Shown here piece after piece: positions 42,570-54,350 of a DNA stretch of 64,000 nucleotides. The position numbers and the translations under genes were made by a program. Origin of the DNA: Heterohyrax brucei. Taxonomy: Eukaryota; Chordata; Mammalia; Hyracoidea; Procaviidae. The stretch is taken from the NCBI GenBank assembly GCA_028571685.1, contig CM053156.1, positions 81,595,049-81,659,048 of the forward strand. The letters run 5' to 3'. Within the stretch, counting starts at the first letter, position 1. The number at the start of each line of letters is the position of its first letter. The notes beneath the pieces were generated by a model. That model was not told the origin of the DNA. It saw only the letters and a program-made list of their open reading frames with translations, and did no database searches.

Positions 42570-43390
42570 TAATATTCAATCATCCAAAGTGCTCAACTCC
42601 CTGTAAAGGAAAAAAAAAAATCTTGTTTTTAATCTAATAAGAGAATTTTCCTTGACTGAGTCCTTCACCTGTCTGCTTGAATCTTTGCTTTCTAACCATT
42701 TCTGGTCAGGAAAATTAGGCAGGATTTCTGGCACCCTTGATGCTGCTTTTTATTAAAAGCAGGATCAGTTAATAAATAATTATGATGCTCAGTTTCTCAG
42801 GACTAAGGCGATGAGGGCAGAAAAGCTGGGGCCTCACAAATTATACACTGTACTGTAGATTTTCACCCAGAGTGGAGGAGAGGCGAGCATTCTTTTTTCC
42901 CCCCTCTGGCATAAATTGTTCTTATTATACGTGCAAGCTCCTCTCTCCCTACAGATATGAGGTGGAAGCACAGTGTCTGTCCTTTTAATTCTAAGAAGTA
43001 TTTGCAGTTATGCGTTCCCACCCCTCTGGTTTTCAAACTGAATTGTTTCAGCAGTAGCTTGGTGTGTCAGCTTGTAAGTCTATAAAACAGTTTTATACCA
43101 GCTGGAGATTCAACATGCTACATGAATACATAACGGTGCCTAACCGAGAAGGTTTGTAATTCAGTAATTAGCTGTAATTAATGAACACAAAGTGAAGACT
43201 CATTTACAGTTTAAATTATCACATTAGCTCTTGTCACCCTCTATGTACACAAAACAGCAGGAATTCAATTATTTTTATTCTTCAAAGCTAATTTAAAATT
43301 TAAGGGATGCCATTACATGAAATAATAGGTAGGAAATGTAATCGAAATCACTGGGAACAGTTGGTCGTCCTTAGAATAAAAAAAAAAAAA
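42570..43390. promoter_or_regulatory. Candidate conserved non-coding island 4
   Basis: About 820 bp with no recognised repeat. Strongly AT-rich. The densest homeodomain-type cluster in the window is at 43162-43186 (TAATTA cores in 'cagtaattagctgtaattaa'), with 'agttaataaataattatgat' near 42766. No protein signature. Confidence 0.42.
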
Positions 43391-43732
43391 TGCGATCGCT
43401 GACGATTTGGAAATGTTTTTTCATCTGTGAACAGATGAAGGATTGAAATCTCTGCTCTTTTCGGTATGTTTAAAAGGGGAAACGAGTTTGGGGGTTGCTG
43501 CAGCTCTGTGCATCGAGAGCCATTGTGCGGGATTGCAAAGGCAGTTGATAAGTGAGCGGACAGCCTGAGAGACTCGCTCTCCGTTATCCTTAATGGGGTG
43601 CGTCCCCCACAACTGCACGGGGTTCCTCAGATTGTCACCCATCTCTGATGCATGGCTGTGGCTTGGGAGACCTGATGTCCCTGTCACGTTGCCGCTGTCC
43701 TCAAATGGTGGGCGTCTGTACAATAAATCTTC

Positions 43733-43920
43733 TTTCACTCACTCATTACGTCTTGACTAGGCTGCTCCTCTGCCTCAGGCGCTGCTCTGGGCAGAAGGCC
43801 ACTACCAGTACCAAGACAGACCACTGGCCTGACCTCATGAAGGTCACATTTTAGGGGGGAAGGGCAGACAAGAACTAGGGGTTCTGAAATGTAGCTATGA
43901 GATAGACTTAGAGAGGAAGC
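43733..43920 (-). mobile_element. L2 LINE 3' end
   Basis: 'tcactcactcattacgtctt', then 'cctcatgaaggtcacatttt' and 'gaagggcagacaagaactag'. Confidence 0.6.
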
Positions 43921-43975
43921 TTTAAAAATGTGTAGTGGTACACATCCATGCGTACATGCACACGCGTCTGAAAAA

Positions 43976-44126
43976 AACCAAACCAGGTGGCACATAGTTG
44001 ATTCCATCTCAAGGCGACCCCATGTGTGCAGAGCAGAACTGCCCTACAGTGATTTCAAAGCTGTGACTGTGCAGAAACAACTCATCACATCTCTAGGTGG
44101 ATTTGAACCACCAACCTTTGGGTTCT
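43976..44126 (-). mobile_element. AfroSINE, long form, head missing
   Basis: 'caaaccaggtggcacatagt' to 'gaaccaccaacctttgggtt'. Confidence 0.88.
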
Positions 44127-44130
44127 CACA

Positions 44131-44166
<36 letters not shown>
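44127..44166. repeat. (CA)n-(GA)n compound microsatellite
   Basis: Eleven CA units then nine GA units. Confidence 0.97.
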
Positions 44167-44494
44167 TCAGTGTCCGGATCCAGTCCCTGACTAGCTGACA
44201 CTAGTCCTCAGGAGTGTGAATACTTTTCATAGCTCTCCAGGTGACCGTCCTGATGGTCCTCAGCCTGGAGTAGGGACCGCTATGATAAACTCATAATAAA
44301 ACTCATCAGTTAGCTTTCACTGGTAATGAGCGCCGTGATGGACATTAGGCAGGAGAGTGGAGAGTAAGGGGGTCTGCTCTCGACTGGGGGCCCACGGGAC
44401 ACCTCTCTGAACCAAGGTTTGAGAGGAGGTCTGAGCCGCAAGAAGGAGTGGGCCTGGGGGTAGCCGTTGTAGCTTAGGCATCAATAAAACGTTT
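44167..44494. other. Unassigned stretch
   Basis: Nothing recognised. Confidence 0.35.
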
Positions 44495-44685
44495 TCTGGA
44501 AATGTCCAGGTAGTATTTTTGACTTTGTGATGATCAGTTTCTTTGTATTATTACCTTGTAACCCTTCAAAAAGGTAAAAGTTTTCTCACCTTGAGGGCCA
44601 TAAAAAAACAAGCTACAAGCCCAATGTGGCCCACCCAGACCCTTTTCTAGAAAAAAAGTCAACAAGCCCCTGCAGCATGTCTGAG
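44495..44685 (+). mobile_element. hAT-type DNA element, right part
   Basis: 'gagggccataaaaaaacaag' at 44593 and 'acaagcccaatgtggcccac' match the family at 7.5 kb. The very end is decayed. Confidence 0.5.
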
Positions 44686-44689
44686 TGGA

Positions 44690-44825
44690 ACCTGTTAGAG
44701 AAGCCGAAAGCACACCTGGGGGTTTGTAGGTAAGGAGGAAGAATAGATTAAGGCAGAGGAATAGGTAAGACTTTAGATTTTCCTCTAAATATGATGAAAA
44801 GCCATCAGGAGGTCTTATGCAGGTC
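44690..44825 (-). mobile_element. L2 LINE fragment
   Basis: 'tgaaaagccatcaggaggtc' near 44795 fits the reversed L2 body. Confidence 0.4.
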
Positions 44826-44833
44826 TATGTAGC

Positions 44834-45031
44834 GGGCCCTGGAGGCACAATGGTGAAGTACGCAGCCGAGAACTGAAAGATTGGTGGTTTCAGCCCACCC
44901 AACAGCTCCGCGGAAGAAGCACTTGGCTATCTGCTCCCCTAACGATCACAGCCTCCGATCCTGAGTCAGTTCTGCTCTGTCACGTGGAGTCAGTGTGGGT
45001 TTGAAGTCAACTCAATGGCTTCCAACAGCAG
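44834..45031 (+). mobile_element. AfroSINE, long form
   Basis: 'gggccctggaggcacaatgg' to 'aagtcaactcaatggcttcc'. Confidence 0.88.
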
Positions 45032-45040
45032 GTGTGAGCT

Positions 45041-45102
45041 TTAGCGTGTGTGTGTGTGGCTGTGGGTGTGAGCTTTAGCGTGTGTGTGTGTGTGTGTGTG
45101 CA
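45041..45102. repeat. Duplicated (TG)n microsatellite
   Basis: The unit 'gtgtgagctttagcg' plus a TG run occurs twice in tandem (45030 and 45066). Confidence 0.95.
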
Positions 45103-45369
45103 CGCACACGGACTCATCACAGACCACCTCCCTGCAACCCCACTCGTCCACTTCCCCAGCAGTTCCAGGAAGGGAAGAAAACGCGAATCCCAGTGTGGAG
45201 AGAACACTGCCTGTGTGGCGCACCCGCCGCCCCCACATGCTTCCCAGATTCATTTTTCTTCTTCCTTTAAATAGGCCACTAGAAGCTGCAGTGTGTCTAA
45301 TTTTTCATAGGCGATCAGCAGCTGAGCAGGGGTCTAGGTGGACAGAGGGAAGGTGCTGATAAGCCAGGG

Positions 45370-46300
45370 CTCGGTTTCTATTAGGGAAATGTGTGGGTAA
45401 TTAATGAATCCTGCCAGTAATTGGGAAGGTGTGAGTCCCTGTAATATCGTAATGATAGTCATCCGTCTGCACGCCCCCCGTCCTCCAAGCGATCCGTCAT
45501 CAGCTCTCTGATCTCAGACTCTTAGCCATGCAAATCTTCCTGACAGGACGCTATGTCTCTGTCTTCCTAATTGGGCAGTATAGAGTTGTTTATGGATATT
45601 GTCGGCATTTAGGCCTCGGTTGGAGGTGGTTCAAAAATCGTTAGCAAAGTTGCCTTAACAGCGTTGTCAAATATGTATTCCCCTGTTCCAAAATCTGTTT
45701 TTAAGCCGGTAGAGGTTTGTGATGAAATCAAGCCGTGCATTGTGCAGGCGGAGAGCTCTGTGCGTGATTGTTATTAAACTGCCTTTTTTTTTTTTTTTTT
45801 AAAGTAAAAACCAATTTATAGTAATTTCTCCTCTTGCTTAAGAGGAAACTTGAGTTCATGTGCTGGAACGGGATGCTTTTTTAATATCACGTCCTCGGTT
45901 CTGCAGAGCACATGGAAGCTGTTAATGCCATCGTCAGACACAACCATTTGCAAAAATTACAGTTTCGCATCGAGGCTGGCTTCGAAACATCCATCACCAT
46001 CTAATTCCAAGTGGGCACCTTCCCTGGAAGCCTTTGCCACATTCACTTGCCAATATTTTTTCCTGCACGCAAGGAGCTATCCTTGTGTCTCCCCCAAACT
46101 GGTATGAGGAATTGTTTAAAATGTCATCTCTCCCCCTCCCTCAAAAAAAAAAAAAAAAAAAGTCTTTATAAATCTGGTAAGCTTAATGTTTCTGTCAGGC
46201 TGTTTAAGAAGGATCTGTTAAATATTTAGAAAACACGGGAAATGCCATTTTAATATCTAATCAACACACTTGAAAAGGATTCCAAAATGAAATCCTATAG
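45370..46300. promoter_or_regulatory. Candidate conserved non-coding island 5
   Basis: Repeat-free for 930 bp apart from a T-run at 45784-45800 and an A-run at 46143-46161. Contains 'gggtaattaatgaatcctgc' near 45392 and 'gtaatatcgtaatgatagtc' near 45440. CpG-containing unique sequence with no SINE insertion, although flanking DNA is saturated. Confidence 0.42.
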
Positions 46301-46504
46301 CTCTGGCTGCATCTTTATCCACTCAGAGGAGGAGAGAAATCGAAGACGCTCTGGTCTCCACTTTCTCCTCTGTAAGGACAGGGGAAGTTTAGGGGAAAAG
46401 GGGAGCACGGAGACTGAGGAAGTGTTCAGCCTCCTTCCTCTGTGAGGCCTTGATCACATTACACAACCTCTCTGAGCTGCAGCCCTTTCAAAGATAGTTC
46501 TTTG

Positions 46505-46697
46505 GTGTTGTTGGGTGTCATCAGGTCGTTTCCAATGCCTGGTGGCCCCACAAGCCAGACTAGACAGGTCCTAGGTGGTTTTCTTGGCTGTGATCTGCAC
46601 AAGAGCAGACCACCAGGTCTCTCAGCCACAGAGCCTCTGAGTGGTTTGAACAAGCGACCTTTTGGTTGGCAGCTGAGCACGTAACAGTTGCCCAACA
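46505..46697 (-). mobile_element. AfroSINE, long form
   Basis: 'gggtgtcatcaggtcgtttc' to 'gcacgtaacagttgccc'. Confidence 0.88.
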
Positions 46698-46842
46698 CCA
46701 AAAAGCCACCACCGCCGAGTGAATGCCAACCCATAGAGACCCTATAGGTTAGAGCAGAACTTCCTCATAGAGTTTCCAAGGAGCACCTGGCAGATTTGAA
46801 CTAGCAGATGTAGCACTTAACTACTACACCATCAGGGCTCTG
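46698..46842 (-). mobile_element. AfroSINE, short form
   Basis: 'ccaccaccgccgagtgaatg' to 'ctactacaccatcagggctc'. Tandem with the previous copy, same strand. Confidence 0.9.
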
Positions 46843-46949
46843 CACTTGGCTTTGGCTTGGCAAGCCTTAAAAAAAGTTAATGAATTAATAAGAATTTATA
46901 TAATATGTGGAAAGGCTTTTGGAATCAGACCTTAACTTACTAGGCTGTG

Positions 46950-48201
46950 ACCTGTGTGTGTGCGCGTGCTTGTGGGGGGGGGGGTACACTTTAGATGAGA
47001 ATTCACAGAGCAAATGTGTTCCTCGTTAAATAATTTATACACATACTGTTTCATGACATTGTGACCAACCTCATGATATGTCAACATTCTTTTCTTCTCA
47101 GACTTGGGTTCCCTGTTACCAGCTTTCCTGTCCCCCCTGCCTTCTCTTCCTCGACACCGGGCTGGTGTGCCCATTTAGTCTTGTTGTATTTAACGCGCCG
47201 GTCTAATCTTTGGCTGAAGCATGAACCTCAGGAGTGACTTCAGTACTGAGCTAAAAGGGAAACCAAGGTTCACACACTCAGGCCCTGTCAGATCAGTAAG
47301 TCTGGTCCTTTTTTGAGAGTTAGATTTTTGTTCTACATTTTTCTCCAGCTCTCTCCAGGCACCTCTGTTATGACCCCTGTCAGAGCGATCAGTGGTTGCA
47401 GCCAGGCACCAAGTAGTTGTGCTGGACTCGGCCTGGTGGAGGCCGTAGTAGCTGTGGTCCCTTAGTCCTCTGGACTCATTTTTCCCTTTCGTCTTTGGGT
47501 TTCTCTTTTTTTTCCTTGTTCCAGATGGGGTGAGATTGATGGAGTATCTTAGATGATTGCTCACAAGTTTTTAAGACCCCAGACATTACTCCCCACAGTA
47601 GGATGTACATTTTCTTTACAAACTCTGTTACGCCATTTGGGTTAGCTGTTCCCTGGAACCATGGTCTCCAGCCTCAGCTCGGTAGTTCTGTCCCTCAGGG
47701 AGTTTGGATGTGCCTGCGGAGCATCCGTGACCTTGCCTCGGGCAGGCTATCGTGTCTTACCCTTCACCAAAGTTACTGCTTTTCAATTATCAAGTTTGTG
47801 ATTTTTCCCATTCTGCTCCTTCCTAGTAACTATCAACAATTATTTCCTTCTGTGTGTCAATCTTTCTATGAGTTTTTGTGATAGTGCTCCTTTACTCTAT
47901 TTGTTCTTTCATGATTGACTTTTTTCACTCAGCCTAATACCCTCCAGATTCATCGCTGTTATGAGATGTTTCACAGATTTATCATTGTTCTTTATTATTG
48001 CGTGGTATTCCATTATGTGTATGCAATGTGTGTAGACACCAGTTTGTTTTTCCCTTCATCTGCTGATGGGCATTTAGGTTGTTTCATCTTTTTGCTATTG
48101 TGAACATGGCTACAGTGAACATGGGTGTGCACACGCCTGTTCGTGTGACGGTTCTTATTTCTCTAGGATATAACCCTAATCTTTAAGATAATGGATTGCT
48201 G
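46950..48201 (-). mobile_element. L1 LINE 3' UTR and ORF2 end, reversed, elephant lineage
   Basis: 3' tail region 46950-47060, then 'ctaatctttggctgaagcat' near 47205, 'gtttttaagaccccagacat' near 47567 and 'ggaaccatggtctccagcct' near 47655. ORF2-end sequence follows ('cgtggtattccattatgtgt' near 48001). A 10-G run at 46975 sits in the tail. Confidence 0.85.
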
Positions 48202-48294
48202 AGTCTTTTCTCCCAAGCAGCAACTGGTGGGTTCAAATTGCAAAACTTTCCATCAGCAGCCAAGTGCTTAACCGCTGTGCCACTAGGGCTCCTT
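48202..48294 (-). mobile_element. AfroSINE head fragment
   Basis: 'aactggtgggttcaaattgc' to 'ccgctgtgccactagggctc'. The tail half is absent at the L1 junction. Confidence 0.85.
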
Positions 48295-50590
48295 GAAGAA
48301 CCCATGAGGCATCCTAGACTTTTCAGAGGCTTTGTCCACCTCTGCCACATCCAAGCTGGATCTTCCCTTTGGCTTTCACAGCTTTTCAGGGAACCCTAAA
48401 AGCGGTGACATCAGTGGCATAAGGACCAAAAGATGGGATGGAGTCCACTCAGATACCCTCAGGGATCTTCACTCTAGAGCTTAAGTAGACTGACCAACAT
48501 TGTGGTTTGCTTAGAAGTGAGGAGCTTCCACCAGATGGAGGGCTAGAGTCGGTACAGTCCCAGGCAAATCAGGATGAGCTGACTGCCCTGAGTTTAAAGA
48601 AACCTCCACTTCAGGTCTCAAGCCCAAGGACTGACCGGCTACTCAAGTCTGTTGCAGCTCAAGTTCTCAGAAAACTTCTGTTTCTCTCTCTGTTTGCGGA
48701 TAAGTTGTGGTTCTCTGCGAGAACAATAGAGAATATTCCAGAGGCTCTCAAGAAACAGCAATGTCCAGCAATGTTCTCCCTCCACACAGGGCTACCCCTC
48801 CATTTCTCTAGAAATTTCCATGAGTGCCAATGGCAGAGCCCCTGGTGACTGCCTCTCTCACCATCTGTGGCTCTCCTAGGTATGGTGGGGAGTGGTGGGA
48901 ACGGACAGCAAAGTCTAAGGTGAGTCCCTCAGCGCCAGCATTGCAGTGTTCTACTAGCAGTCACCAAGAAGGAGCCGAGAGAGGTGGTCCTGTACGGGGA
49001 GGAATGCTAGGAACGTCAACTTGGTGGAAGTCAGTCAACAGAGCCCTGTCAGCGTTCCGGGGGTGGGGTTGTGTTTTCCAGTCCATCCATAAGTAAACAA
49101 CTGGGAGCTGCTCAAGCATCCTAGCCCACTAAATCTTTACTCTATGGACACTCTAACAAGGGAAGATTCTAGAATATTCCAAAGGGTCCAAAAGGCCTTA
49201 ACCTTTGATAAGTCTATGATAAACCTCCTAGGGTGGTCTTGCGCCACCACCAAGACTTTCTTACAGAAGTGTTTAATCATCCCAAATGGCAAACCAGCTG
49301 GTCAGTCTTTCAATGAGGTTTTCTTTTGCACCTCCCAATCCAACTAGACACTTTTTCTTTTCTTTTCTTTTCTTTTTAATTCTCATCCCTCCCTCCCTTG
49401 GATGTGAATATAGCCTACAACCAGTGTCCCTGCCGGGGACGCTTTGTCGTGAACGCCAAGGTAGACCTGGTTCAGTGGCCTAAAGCCTAAAATGAGAGTA
49501 ACCCACATGCCAATGCTTCCCACCTTGAATGTGAACATGCTGGCATTTCACTTTTTCAATAAAACAAAAGATGGAGAGAAGGCGAGAGAGAAACTTGACG
49601 GGTAATGAACTTGGCTCAGGGTAGCAAGTCCCAGCCCCAGATACAGACGGCTGTGTGGAATAATTGTCAAACGCTTTCATAAACACATAAATAAGATGAA
49701 TTTATTTTTGGTGTTCATATTTGGTGCTCTCTGCTTCCACTTATTTATGCTTTAAGCAACAGTTACAGTAAATATAACAGTAAAAAAAAATGCCCACCAT
49801 GGACAGGAAGATGATCAAAAAGACCTGATATGCAGCAATTCATGTTTCTTCCTTACAATCACTAACGAATCTTAACTGGAGCCATGTTACGTTCCCACGT
49901 GAGTGATAAGCAGTGATTTATTAGGAAGTGTCATGAAATTGGAATGCCATACACTGAGACATGAGCTAGTGGAAAATGTTTTCCCTGCTTCCCAACCTCA
50001 TTACTCAAAGATGCAGCGTCCCTTTACCAAGCCTAATTTAACTGGCTTTTGTAAGCACACCACTCATTGGCGACAGAAACTGGCCAGGGACAGCATGTCC
50101 AGCAAAGCCCTGTGCCTAGTGCTGCAGGCTGGGTCCAGCTGGTGCCAGAGCTCACCAAAGATACTGGAGCTGTGCCAACTGGCCAGCATCCAGAAATAAG
50201 ATCCCAGGAATCGTCTCAGTTCTCTGCCAGAGCAGCTAGCAAGTGAATACACTCAGGAAATGAAACCCACAAAGGAAGAAGGAACCCAGCGAGAGCTTTG
50301 ATGGCTCTGGGCCTTCTGTTGTCCTTATGCCTCGCTCTCTTCTGCTGGAAACACATGCTTGATCATTTAACACGTATCTCCTGATGCCATGGAGCCAGCT
50401 GAGCCTAGAGAAAGATAGTAGGCTTTAGACACAATCCAAACCTGGATTGTGTCTCCCAACTCTGCCATTTGTTGCCATAATGGAAGTCATGGATTACAAA
50501 AATGACCCCTATTTTTGACCCCTCTCTGTATCGTGCTCTTGACCATGTAAACTTGTAGTGGCCACTCATTCCAATGCTAATCTCAGCTGT
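48295..50590. other. Unassigned 2.3-kb stretch
   Basis: No family recognised apart from (TTTTC)n at 49351-49377, an MIR-like scrap near 50441 and a 12-bp perfect palindrome at 50427-50454. Frames up to 113 codons (48507-48848) have no recognisable domain. Confidence 0.35.
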
Positions 50591-51336
50591 GATTCGCTTT
50601 GGCCAGTCATGTCAGCAGATGTGGTACAAACAGCTTAGATAGAACTCTCCTGCTCCTTCTCGCACCTCTGCCGTTGGCACTTAAACATGTCCAGGCTGAC
50701 CTCCTGGGAGACGAAAGGCAGGAGCAAAGCCATCTCAGCTGGCTGTCCCAGCCCTTGGGCAGGAAGCAGAAGGAAATCAGCTCTTTGACACGTTCCAGAT
50801 TTCCTCTCCCCTTTTCTTCTAAAATCCCTTTATTCTTAGATGTAGTGGACCTCAAGAGGTGGTCGAGAGGAAGACTGAGCTCTCATCGGCGAAGTACTGT
50901 GGCAACCCTTTGTCAGGCAGTGTCCCCTATGAGGCCAGCCTCCAGAGGTTGGCTCCCTAGGGAGGAATGAGTGAGGTCTCTGAGAGTCCCAGTTCTGAAA
51001 ACAAGGCAAGTCCTTTATTCAGTGTGACTGCTAGCTCTCCTAATCACCAGGCCACCAATGGTACCCCATTCATTTTCTTACTGTTAAAGACCCCTCTCTC
51101 CTCTGGGACTTGACACCTGTGAACAAAAGCACAACTCTTAACCTACTGGAAATTCACACTTTTTTGTTGTCAAAACAGTGAGAGTGTAACAAGCGCAGTG
51201 ACTGTCTCTATCAAGCCCAACTGCTTGTCTTTGCTCCACCATCTTTCTCCAGTATCATCTTCTTGTCCTCAGTAGTCTGTGAGTACAGGTCTGAGAGTCT
51301 GCTATATAAGCATTGCCCATCCAGAAACTAAAGGTC
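50591..51336. other. Unassigned stretch
   Basis: A 123-codon plus frame (50599-50970) shows no known domain and no flanking splice or promoter evidence. Confidence 0.35.
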
Positions 51337-51525
51337 ATTGGGTGGTGCCAATGGTCTACATTCAGCTGGTAATCAAGAGGTCAGTGGTTTGAACCCACCT
51401 AATAGCACTGCAGAAGAGCTTGGTGATCTGTTCCCACAAAGAGAACAACCAAGAAGTCTTACTGAGCAGTTCTGCTCTGTAAAACATGGGATATCCAACA
51501 TCACAAACCAGCAGCACCAACAAGA
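51337..51525 (+). mobile_element. AfroSINE, long form, decayed
   Basis: 'attgggtggtgccaatggtc' to 'ctgctctgtaaaacatggga', then a degenerate tail. Confidence 0.75.
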
Positions 51526-51891
51526 ATCTACAGGAAGCTAAATGCCAATCACCCCTTCTTGCTGAAACCCAATCTCCTCTTCTTACTGGGACCCAGCCCC
51601 TCCATCCCATGTTTCTCACTGGGCTCATTCCTTGGTTTCTGTGCTGAGCTCTCTCCTTCTCCAGCAGTTTCTGCTCTTCTCCCAGAAGGGCTGATAGCAG
51701 AAGGGAAAAACAATTCTTAATGACCTGTTCATCTGCTGCCTAGGAAAGCCCATAGAAACATGTTTAGAAGGACCTGTTTTTTTAACTTTCCATTTTGGAA
51801 TAATAGTAGAAATTTAAAATTTACAGAAACAGTACAGAATGTGTATGTGTATCCTTCTCCCAGCTTCCTGTAATGTCAACATCTGAAGTAA
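51526..51891. other. Unassigned stretch
   Basis: Nothing recognised. Confidence 0.35.
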
Positions 51892-52085
51892 CCAAATCTG
51901 CTGCCTTTGAGTAGATTCTGACTCTTAGTAAACCTGTAGGATAGACTACAACTTCCCCACAGGGTTTCCAAGGCTGTAAATATTAATGGAAACAGATGGC
52001 CACATCTTTCTCCTAAGGAGAAGCTGATGGGTTCAAGTCTCAATTCGTCAATTAGCAGCCAAATGCATTAACCATCGAGCCACAT
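51892..52085 (-). mobile_element. AfroSINE, long form
   Basis: 'aaccaaatctgctgcctttg' to 'ccaaatgcattaaccatcga'. Confidence 0.9.
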
Positions 52086-52124
52086 CCACACTAGAAACTA
52101 ATGTTAGTTCAATACTATTTGAAG

Positions 52125-52254
52125 GAGGCCTGGTAGCACAGTGGTTCAAACCTAGCAGCAGCTCTGGAAGCCCTTGGTGGGCAGTTCTACTCTGTTCTGT
52201 AGGGTGGATATGAGTCAGAATTGACTCAACAACAATGCATTTGGTTTTGAGTTT
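52125..52254 (+). mobile_element. AfroSINE, short form with internal deletion
   Basis: 'ggcctggtagcacagtggtt' jumps to 'cagctctggaagcccttggt', losing most of the B-box region. Ends 'ttgactcaacaacaatgcat'. Confidence 0.85.
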
Positions 52255-52277
52255 GGTTACCACTATTTACTAAACTG

Positions 52278-52434
52278 AAGCCCTGGAGGTGCAGGAGTTA
52301 AAAACTACAGTTGCTGATGAAAAAGTTGGCAGTTCAAGTTCACCAGCTGCTCCTTGGGAAGGCTATGAGACAGAGTTCTACTCTGTCCTACAGAGTCCCT
52401 ACAAGTCAGAATCAACTCAGTGGCAATGGCCTTT
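52278..52434 (+). mobile_element. AfroSINE, short form
   Basis: 'gaagccctggaggtgcagga' to 'tcaactcagtggcaatggcc'. Confidence 0.92.
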
Positions 52435-52904
52435 GATTGACTAAACAACAGAGCTTTTTCAGATCTAACCAGTTTACCCCTAATGCCCTTTTTCTATTAC
52501 GGGCTGTAACGTAAAGCCTCACATTGAATGTACTTCTTGTGTCTCCTTCTCCCATCTCTGACTGTTCTTTGGTCTTTCCTTGTGTTTGGGACCTTGACAC
52601 TTTCGAGAAGTATTGGTCAGGTGTTCTTTTTGTTTGTTTGTTTTGTTTTTGTAGAATGTCTCTCACCTTAGATTCTTGTGATGCTTTGAAATTATGCATA
52701 TTGCTCAAGAATACCATAAAAGTGAGGTAATCCTTCTCTCTCAGTCATTCACAATATCTGTCTTATTTCCAGTAATGTTAGCATCAAGCACTTGATTAGG
52801 GTGGTGTCCAGCAGTTTCCTTTAAAATACGAGCTACTTACCTCCTCTGGTCCTTGCCTTTGGGGTTTTACCCAAAATACTGTGAAATAAGAAGACTCCAT
52901 TCAA
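52435..52904. other. Unassigned stretch
   Basis: Nothing recognised. Confidence 0.35.
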
Positions 52905-53062
52905 TATCCTGTTATCCTAGTTGAGTGACTTCAGATATATAATTTAATTCTTCTTCAAATCTCATTTCCTCACCTAGAAAAAGGAAAATAGTAATAATCC
53001 CCTTTCAAGCTTGCTGTAAAGACCAGCAATTGCATCAGCCCAGGATTTGGCAGGTGGCCCAG
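52905..53062 (+). mobile_element. MIR SINE fragment
   Basis: 'ctcatttcctcacctagaaa' at 52961 with 'caggatttggcagg' downstream. Confidence 0.55.
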
Positions 53063-53165
53063 TTGTTGTTATTGTTGGGTGCTGACTCAAGCTCTGGGTG
53101 GGCTTCAACTGCCAACTTTCCTGCTTAGTAGCTGAGTACTTAACAATTGCACCACTAGAGCTCCT
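53063..53165 (-). mobile_element. AfroSINE fragment, middle missing
   Basis: 'gttgggtgctgactcaagct' jumps to 'ttcaactgccaactttcctg' and ends 'attgcaccactagagctcct'. Confidence 0.78.
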
Positions 53166-53449
53166 GGTAGACCATCACAAATGGATGGCTCTGAAAACAA
53201 CTTGAGTAATTTACACGCGTAACTACAGTCCTCAGAAAGACGGGACATGACTTGTCTTCACCTGTTTACAGAAAATGACCCGGGAGTTTAGATATGTGAG
53301 CTGACTTCCCCAGTTGTATTGTTCTTGTGTGGCAGAGTCCTTGGCAACTCATTCATCTCCCTGAACACTTTGCTGTGTTCCTCTCCAGATGTCCCCAGAG
53401 TAACCACTCTGATCCACTGAGCTGTACTGGGAAGCAACACCACACATCA

Positions 53450-53680
53450 GTCCGATGTTCAGCCGCCGGAGTCAGACAGCCCACCACTCAACTCCAGGGT
53501 GGGATACTTTGGGCAAGTTGTTCACACTCTTTCCATCTAAGCATCCTCCTCTACAAAGAACCTAGCTCTGGGGATTATTGTAATGGTAAAAATTATCAAA
53601 GGATCGCTGCTTACCTGAACAAATACAATGGAAGATCTCAGCATAATGCATAGAGCTTAGTAAACAAGCAATAATTACGT
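53450..53680 (+). mobile_element. MIR SINE, decayed
   Basis: 'gccggagtcagacagcccac', 'ctttgggcaagttgttcaca', 'gcatagagcttagtaaacaa'. Confidence 0.55.
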
Positions 53681-53689
53681 AACTTCTTG

Positions 53690-53835
53690 AACTGACCATT
53701 TACTCACTGAGTGGATATTTATGGGGCACTCACTGTGTGCCAGGCACCATTGTGGGTTCTGGCAATAGCCATTGCTCTGGGCTAGAAAAGTCCACACTTT
53801 CACTAGGTTTACAATATGGTAGGCAAGATAGTCAA
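53690..53835 (-). mobile_element. L2 LINE 3' end
   Basis: 'ggatatttatggggcactca' and 'ctgtgtgccaggcaccattg'. Confidence 0.7.
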
Positions 53836-54209
53836 AAAAACAAGAACATGCTGTGATCTCTCATCTCTTAAGCAATGTGTTGGTTAAATGAACTCTCCAA
53901 TTCTTTCCCAGACAGGCACATGTCCTTACCCCGTGGAACACTGGCTGCCCCGTCTCCACTTGTTAACATCACGCCCCTCTACCAGACCCATCACAACCTG
54001 CATCTCTTTGATTAGTCATCGACCCACCCTTTCATCAGATGGGATCATTTCCCTAGGGGTTCCCCACTAGTACTGTGAGCCTCCATCACAGAGTGCCCAG
54101 CGTCTGCCCTGCCACACTATTATCCATGTTCAAGTTCATCACCCCCCAATAACTTCCAAGAGTAGCCTTTAGTGCAAGTTTGGCAACCACTGATCCATTT
54201 TTTGTTACA
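53836..54209. other. Unassigned stretch
   Basis: Nothing recognised. Confidence 0.35.
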
Positions 54210-54350
54210 TGGTCTCCGTTCTACCTTCTTCACCAGATTATAGATGTGTTCCCTGGGCAGGGATCACAACTGCCTAATACACTGCCGGACTTCCTGTTGA
54301 GCCCAGTCCCTGACCCGGAGGTGCTTAAATGTTTGTTGATTGAACAAATG
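54210..54350 (+). mobile_element. L2 LINE 3' terminus
   Basis: 'cctgggcagggatcacaact' to 'aggtgcttaaatgtttgttg', the usual L2 end. Confidence 0.6.

Noticed and set aside
44127-44166. Short regular repeats considered as an array of functional units
   Set aside because: Plain CA/GA microsatellite. No CRISPR-like spacing anywhere, and the host is a mammal.
47190-47564. 124-codon minus-strand frame
   Set aside because: L1 3' UTR sense strand, not ORF1 or ORF2.
50599-50970. 123-codon plus-strand frame
   Set aside because: No recognisable domain, no flanking splice or promoter signals, and an overlapping antisense frame of similar length.
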